Of a stretch of DNA of 64,000 bases, positions 60,291 to 64,000 are shown one piece after another (the stretch's first letter is position 1; each line of letters opens with the position of its first letter). The translations under genes and the position numbers were made by a program. The notes beneath the pieces are model-generated. The model was not told where the DNA came from. It saw only the letters and a program-made list of their open reading frames with translations, and searched no databases. The stretch is taken from contig DEWY01000005.1 in the NCBI GenBank assembly GCA_002363865.1, forward strand, positions 62,001-126,000. Direction: 5' to 3'. This stretch comes from Caulobacteraceae bacterium UBA3198. Its GTDB lineage: Bacteria > Pseudomonadota > Alphaproteobacteria > Caulobacterales > Caulobacteraceae.

Positions 60291-61486
60291 GAGGTGAGCG
60301 CCGCCTGGGCTTCGGGCAGGACCACGGGGGCCGGCTCGCTGATCTCGCCGCGTTCGAGGGTGGCCGCGACAGAGGGATTGGCCTGGTCCATGGCGCCGGC
60401 CTTGGGCAGGTTGAGGTTCAGCACAGGTCCGTCGGTCAACCGCATGGCCTGGGGACCGCCCTCAGGCGCCACCCCGTCCCACAGCACGGGCGGCAGGGTT
60501 CCGCCGACGGCGGCGGCCAGTTGCGCGCCGCCAGGGAAGGCCGGCGCCCAGCCGTTGCGGCCGATCCTGTTGTCGCGCACCACCACCTCGCGGGGGATGG
60601 GGTTGTAGGTCGGATCGTCGAAGGCCTGGGTGTAGCCCACCAGCATGATCGCCGCGGTCTGGTTGCCGTCGATCTCGTTGTCGAACACGTGGACGTTGCG
60701 GTTGGCCATGATCATCACGCCGGCGCCCACCGGCACGCTGGCGACGATATTGCCCTCCGGCGCGAAGTTCGGCGTGTCGTTGTTGACGATCCTGTTGTCG
60801 AACACCCGGGTGGAGTGTCCCCCCATCACCGGCAGGTTGGGCAGGTCGAAAACCAGGATGCCGCCGGTATTGTGGGTGACCGTGTTGCCATAGACGTCGG
60901 CGTTGCTGGAGTTCTCGATCTCGATGCCGGCGACGTTGAATTCGGCCACGCTGTTGCGAACGATGATGTTGTTGGACTGGCCCACATAGATGCCGGCGTC
61001 CGAGGCCCCGCGCACCGTGACCCCGTCGATCAGCACATTGGACGAGCCCACCGGATAGACCCCATAGGCGCCGTTGGTGGCTTTCGGCCCGCCGGTCCAT
61101 TCGACCCGCAGATTGATCATGCTGATCTGGTCGGCGTCCTTGGACTTGACCCCGTCGCCCTTGGAGTTCTCCACCGCCAGGTCGCGCACCGTCACCTTGT
61201 CGGAGGTGATCAGCAGCCCCTCGGCGCCCCCCTGCTGGCCGTCGAAGGACAACACCGTGGCGTCCGGGCCCGCGCCCTTGATGGTCACCTCGTCCACGTC
61301 CAGGGACAGCCCGTCGGTGAGTTCGTAGCGCCCAGCGGCCAGCTCGACCACGTCGCCGGGCTTGGCGTCCAGCAGGGCCAGCTGCAGGGCCTCCTGGGCG
61401 TCGGCGCCCGGGGCCACGGAGATGGTCTTGGCGTAGGCAGGCGCGGCGAGCGCAAAGGCGCACAGGGCGAGCGCGAAGCTTCGCAT
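60287..61486 (-). CDS. Secreted parallel beta-helix protein (SO_2929 type)
   Basis: 399 residues from ATG 61486, chosen because GGAGG lies six bases before it. Signal peptide MRSFALALCAFALAAPAYA. Right-handed beta-helix repeats with Asn ladders: VTVRGASDAGIYVGQSNNII, NSSNADVYGNTVTHNTGGIL, DNRIVNNDTPNFAPEG. Related to pectate-lyase-like and carbohydrate-acting proteins, but no catalytic set is evident. Translationally coupled to the diheme cytochrome. Confidence 0.9.
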   Translation of the reverse strand: MRSFALALCAFALAAPAYAKTISVAPGADAQEALQLALLDAKPGDVVELAAGRYELTDGLSLDVDEVTIKGAGPDATVLSFDGQQGGAEGLLITSDKVTVRDLAVENSKGDGVKSKDADQISMINLRVEWTGGPKATNGAYGVYPVGSSNVLIDGVTVRGASDAGIYVGQSNNIIVRNSVAEFNVAGIEIENSSNADVYGNTVTHNTGGILVFDLPNLPVMGGHSTRVFDNRIVNNDTPNFAPEGNIVASVPVGAGVMIMANRNVHVFDNEIDGNQTAAIMLVGYTQAFDDPTYNPIPREVVVRDNRIGRNGWAPAFPGGAQLAAAVGGTLPPVLWDGVAPEGGPQAMRLTDGPVLNLNLPKAGAMDQANPSVAATLERGEISEPAPVVLPEAQAALTS

Positions 61487-61674
61487 GGTCATCCTCCCAA
61501 AGGAGCCTGCTCTGGACGGCGGGCTTGGTCCCCAGCTTGGCGGCGGGCGGGCAGGGGCGCAACGGCAAAGAGAACAATGATCAGGAATCCGCCGACGCAA
61601 CCCGACCGGCCGTGATCGGCGGCCCTTGGCCCGTGGTAACTGTGGCCCAAAGCAAACCGGGACAGGAGACGACA

Positions 61675-62445
61675 ATGGATCTGCAGCTGAAGGGCAAGAA
61701 GGCCGTGGTCACCGGCGCGAGCCGTGGCATCGGCTGGTCGATCGCCGAGCTCCTGGCCGACGAGGGCTGCGACGTGGCCGTCTGCGCCCGGGGCCAGGAC
61801 GGCGTCGACGCGGCGGTGAAGGCCCTGGAAGCCAAGGGCGTCAAAGCCTGGGGACGGGCGGTGGACATCGCCGACGGCCCGGCCATCACCGGCTTCGTCG
61901 AGGATGCGGCCAAGGAACTGGGCGGTCTCGACATCCTGATCTCCAACGCCAGCGCCCTGGTCAATGGCGGCTCGGAGGCCGACTGGCGCTCCATGTTCGA
62001 GATCGACATGCTGGGCGCGGTCCGCACCTATCAGGCGGCCAAGCCCCATCTGGAAAAGGCCGCCGGCGCTGGCGGCGACGCGGCCTTCATCATCACCTCG
62101 TCGGTGTCGGCGGCCGAAGCCAGCGGCCCCTCGGCCTATGGCGCCATGAAGGCCGCCCTGATCCACTACGCCAAGGGCGTGGCCAAGGAGGGCGCGGCCA
62201 AGGGGGTGCGTTGTAACGTCGTCTCGCCAGGTACGGTCTTCTTCGAGGGCGGCGTCTGGGGCAATGTGAAGGCCAATGCGCCGGGCTTCTTCGAGGCCAT
62301 GATCAAGCGCAACCCCACCGGCCGTATGGCCACGCCCGAAGAGGTGGCCGCCGCCACCGTCTTCCTGGCCAGCCCACGGTCGGCCTTCACCACCGGCATC
62401 AACATGCTGGTGGACGGCGCCATCTCCAGCCGTGTGAACTTCTGA
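61675..62445 (+). CDS. Short-chain dehydrogenase/reductase
   Basis: 256 residues from ATG 61675, preceded by CAGGAGA. Cofactor motif TGASRGIG (residues ~14-21), NAS-type strand (LISNASAL), catalytic Ser in ITSSVS and Tyr-x3-Lys in YGAMK. Classical SDR using NAD(P); Arg in VCARGQ may favour NADP. C-terminal tail NMLVDGAISSRVNF follows family pattern. Substrate unknown. Confidence 0.93.
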   Translation: MDLQLKGKKAVVTGASRGIGWSIAELLADEGCDVAVCARGQDGVDAAVKALEAKGVKAWGRAVDIADGPAITGFVEDAAKELGGLDILISNASALVNGGSEADWRSMFEIDMLGAVRTYQAAKPHLEKAAGAGGDAAFIITSSVSAAEASGPSAYGAMKAALIHYAKGVAKEGAAKGVRCNVVSPGTVFFEGGVWGNVKANAPGFFEAMIKRNPTGRMATPEEVAAATVFLASPRSAFTTGINMLVDGAISSRVNF

Positions 62446-62560
62446 TCGAAGGACCGACAGGGTGCGGCGGGACGCCGCACCCTCAAGCGCCGCCTTGAGG
62501 ACAGGGGATTAATCTGACGACCTTAGGATGCCGGTCTGAAATCACAGAGAGGGCCTGCCC

Positions 62561-64000
62561 TTGGTCCAGTCTCCCGTTCCGCTAGAGGCGGTGCGCGCCA
62601 CCGCCGAGCGGGTGGTCCGGCTGGCCCATGCGGTCTATGGCGGGGTCGGCGCCGACGTGGTCTGGCGGGAGGGCCGTCGGCACTCCCGCACCCGGCCATT
62701 CAAGGGCGACGCCAACAAGCGCTTCCCCAGCCGCCAAGTCATCAGTGCGGCCGAGTCCCTGTGGATCGCCGATTTCGACACCGACCCCAAGGCCCAGGCG
62801 CTGAATCTGGCCCCTGGAAGCCCTGACGTGAAAGCCTTCCTGGGCGTTCCGATCCTTAGCGACGGGAAGGTCCTGGGCGCTCTGATCGCCATCGACGTGA
62901 AGGCCCGGCCGCAGGTCGACAAGGTGCTGCGGCACTTTGAATCGCTCGCCTCCCTCCTGGGCGACGACTATGCCCGGGTGAAGATGGCCAATGAGCTGGA
63001 GGCGGCGCTGGAAGACTCCGCGCGCTCCGAGCGGCGGCTCCGCGCCGCCATGCGGATCGCCAGAATCCGGGTCTGGGAGCTGGACCACGCCCGGCGCGAA
63101 GCGTTCAGCGAACAGCAGAGCCGCGACCTGATCGACTATGATGCGGCCATGGAGAAACTGTGGGCGCCTGTGCATCCCGAGGATCTGCCCGACGCCGTCG
63201 CAGCCTGGGACCAGCATATGTCCGGCGGACCGCCGCTCCATATCGTCCACCGGCATGTTCGCCAGGACGGCGGCATGCACTGGGTGGAGAGCGTCGCCGA
63301 GGCGATCCGCGACGAGGCCGGCGAACTGATCGGCGCCGTGGGCGCGGTGCGCAATATCGACCAGGAAAAGCGCAACGAACTGGACCTGATCGAGGCCCGT
63401 CAGGCGGCGGAGGCGGCCAACGAGGCCAAGAGCCTTTTCCTCGCCACGGTGAGCCACGAGATCCGAACGCCGCTCAACGGCATCTACGGCATGGCCCAGG
63501 CCATGGCCCGCGATGGCCTGCCGGACGAACAGCGCCAGCGGCTTGAGGTCATCTGCCGCTCCAGCGAAAGCCTGCTCGCCATCGTCAATGACGTCCTCGA
63601 CCTCTCCAAGATCAACGCCGGGAAGGTCGAACTGGAGTCGATCGACTTTGACCCCGTCGAACTGGCCCACGGGGTCAGGGCGACCTTCGCCGCCCTGGCC
63701 GCGGCCAAGGCCCTGGACCTGCGGGTGGAGGCGACCCCCTCGGCCAGGGGCGCTTTCCGCGGTGATCCGGGGCGGGTGCGTCAGGTCCTGTCGAACCTGG
63801 TCTCCAACGCCCTGAAGTTCACCACCGCCGGCGCGGTGGTCATCGGCCTCGACCACGGGCCCGAAGGGCTGCGCCTCAGCGTCACCGACACCGGAGTGGG
63901 GATCGCCGCTGAGCGACAACCCCATATCTTCGACTCCTTTGTCCAGGCCGACAGCTCCACCACGCGGCATTTCGGCGGCACGGGCCTGGGCCTGAGCATC
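62561..64000 (+). CDS. Sensor histidine kinase (GAF-PAS-HisKA-HATPase), 3' end outside the window
   Basis: 480 residues are visible from TTG 62561; GTG 62591 is an alternative start and a stop at 62537 limits the N-terminus. N-terminal GAF domain (about residues 20-145: FLGVPILSDGKVLGALIAID), a PAS domain (about 170-260), coiled coil, then the HisKA box FLATVSHEIRTPLNGIYGMA with phosphorylated His near residue 296, and the ATPase N, G1 and G2 boxes (LSNLVSNALKFTTAG, TDTGVGIAAE, GGTGLGLSI). Likely a hybrid kinase with receiver domain beyond the edge. Soluble; no membrane helix. Confidence 0.92.
   Translation, partial: MVQSPVPLEAVRATAERVVRLAHAVYGGVGADVVWREGRRHSRTRPFKGDANKRFPSRQVISAAESLWIADFDTDPKAQALNLAPGSPDVKAFLGVPILSDGKVLGALIAIDVKARPQVDKVLRHFESLASLLGDDYARVKMANELEAALEDSARSERRLRAAMRIARIRVWELDHARREAFSEQQSRDLIDYDAAMEKLWAPVHPEDLPDAVAAWDQHMSGGPPLHIVHRHVRQDGGMHWVESVAEAIRDEAGELIGAVGAVRNIDQEKRNELDLIEARQAAEAANEAKSLFLATVSHEIRTPLNGIYGMAQAMARDGLPDEQRQRLEVICRSSESLLAIVNDVLDLSKINAGKVELESIDFDPVELAHGVRATFAALAAAKALDLRVEATPSARGAFRGDPGRVRQVLSNLVSNALKFTTAGAVVIGLDHGPEGLRLSVTDTGVGIAAERQPHIFDSFVQADSSTTRHFGGTGLGLSI

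Noticed and set aside
62582..63970. 462-residue ORF on the minus strand
   Set aside because: Antisense to the histidine kinase, whose own frame carries clear HisKA and ATPase motifs.

Overview
The window is high-GC, gene-dense DNA from an alphaproteobacterium, most likely a member of the Caulobacteraceae (Caulobacter or Phenylobacterium type). Three things point there: the murA, DUF2948, hisD, UPF0262, protein-tyrosine-phosphatase, infA, maf, RNase E/G, yacG, tRNA-Phe block; a tRNA-His that lacks the encoded G-1 and carries A73 with a G1-U72 pair; and an EcfG-type promoter. Assignment to a genus is inference.

Layout. 1-5.7 kb: the tail of an unknown gene, a TetR/thioesterase pair, a YbjQ protein, tandem DUF4112 proteins, a SulP transporter without STAS domain, and a SatD/DUF3307-like pair. 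5.7-12 kb: both subunits of B12-dependent methylmalonyl-CoA mutase, a TM-helix-repeat mechanosensitive-channel-type protein and a nitronate monooxygenase. 12-20.3 kb: a VapBC module, a three-gene ABC-2 exporter, a fasciclin lipoprotein under a stress promoter, a GPH sugar transporter, a 2'-5' RNA ligase-like protein, and a HigBA module with a third gene. 20.3-28.2 kb: a flavoprotein, an extra IF-1 gene behind a structured leader, and a complete Mrp Na+/H+ antiporter operon with A and B fused. 28-32.5 kb: a thioesterase, a lipoprotein, a MarR-controlled DHA2 exporter and a PhyH dioxygenase. 32.5-35.2 kb: a phage-type repressor module. 35-42 kb: an isochorismatase, a Stf0 sulfotransferase, YCII, GFA and host-attachment proteins, KatG, a DUF1902/HicA remnant, and an overlapping Rz/Rz1-like spanin pair. 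42-50 kb: the housekeeping block with two tRNA genes. 50-62 kb: ExbB-ExbD-TonB, tRNA-His, an alkaline phosphatase, a cobalamin riboswitch with btuB-F-C-D, and a diheme cytochrome with a beta-helix partner. 62-64 kb: a short-chain dehydrogenase and a sensor kinase cut by the window end.

Genes that work together. The TonB system at 50.4-52.5 kb could energise the BtuB receptor encoded 2 kb downstream. The Btu operon would supply cobalamin for the mutase at 5.7-9.3 kb. The riboswitch reports the B12 state of the cell.

The most interesting signals are regulatory circuits that can be read directly. A LexA/CI-like protein sits among three CTGTAY...ATACAG operators. A SatD family regulator has two CCC-N6-GGG boxes at its start. 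HigA has two GTAGCG-N5-CGCTAC boxes. An orphan spanin pair and an inverted, frameshifted hicA suggest decayed mobile DNA. No insertion sequence, CRISPR array, rRNA or complete prophage was seen.
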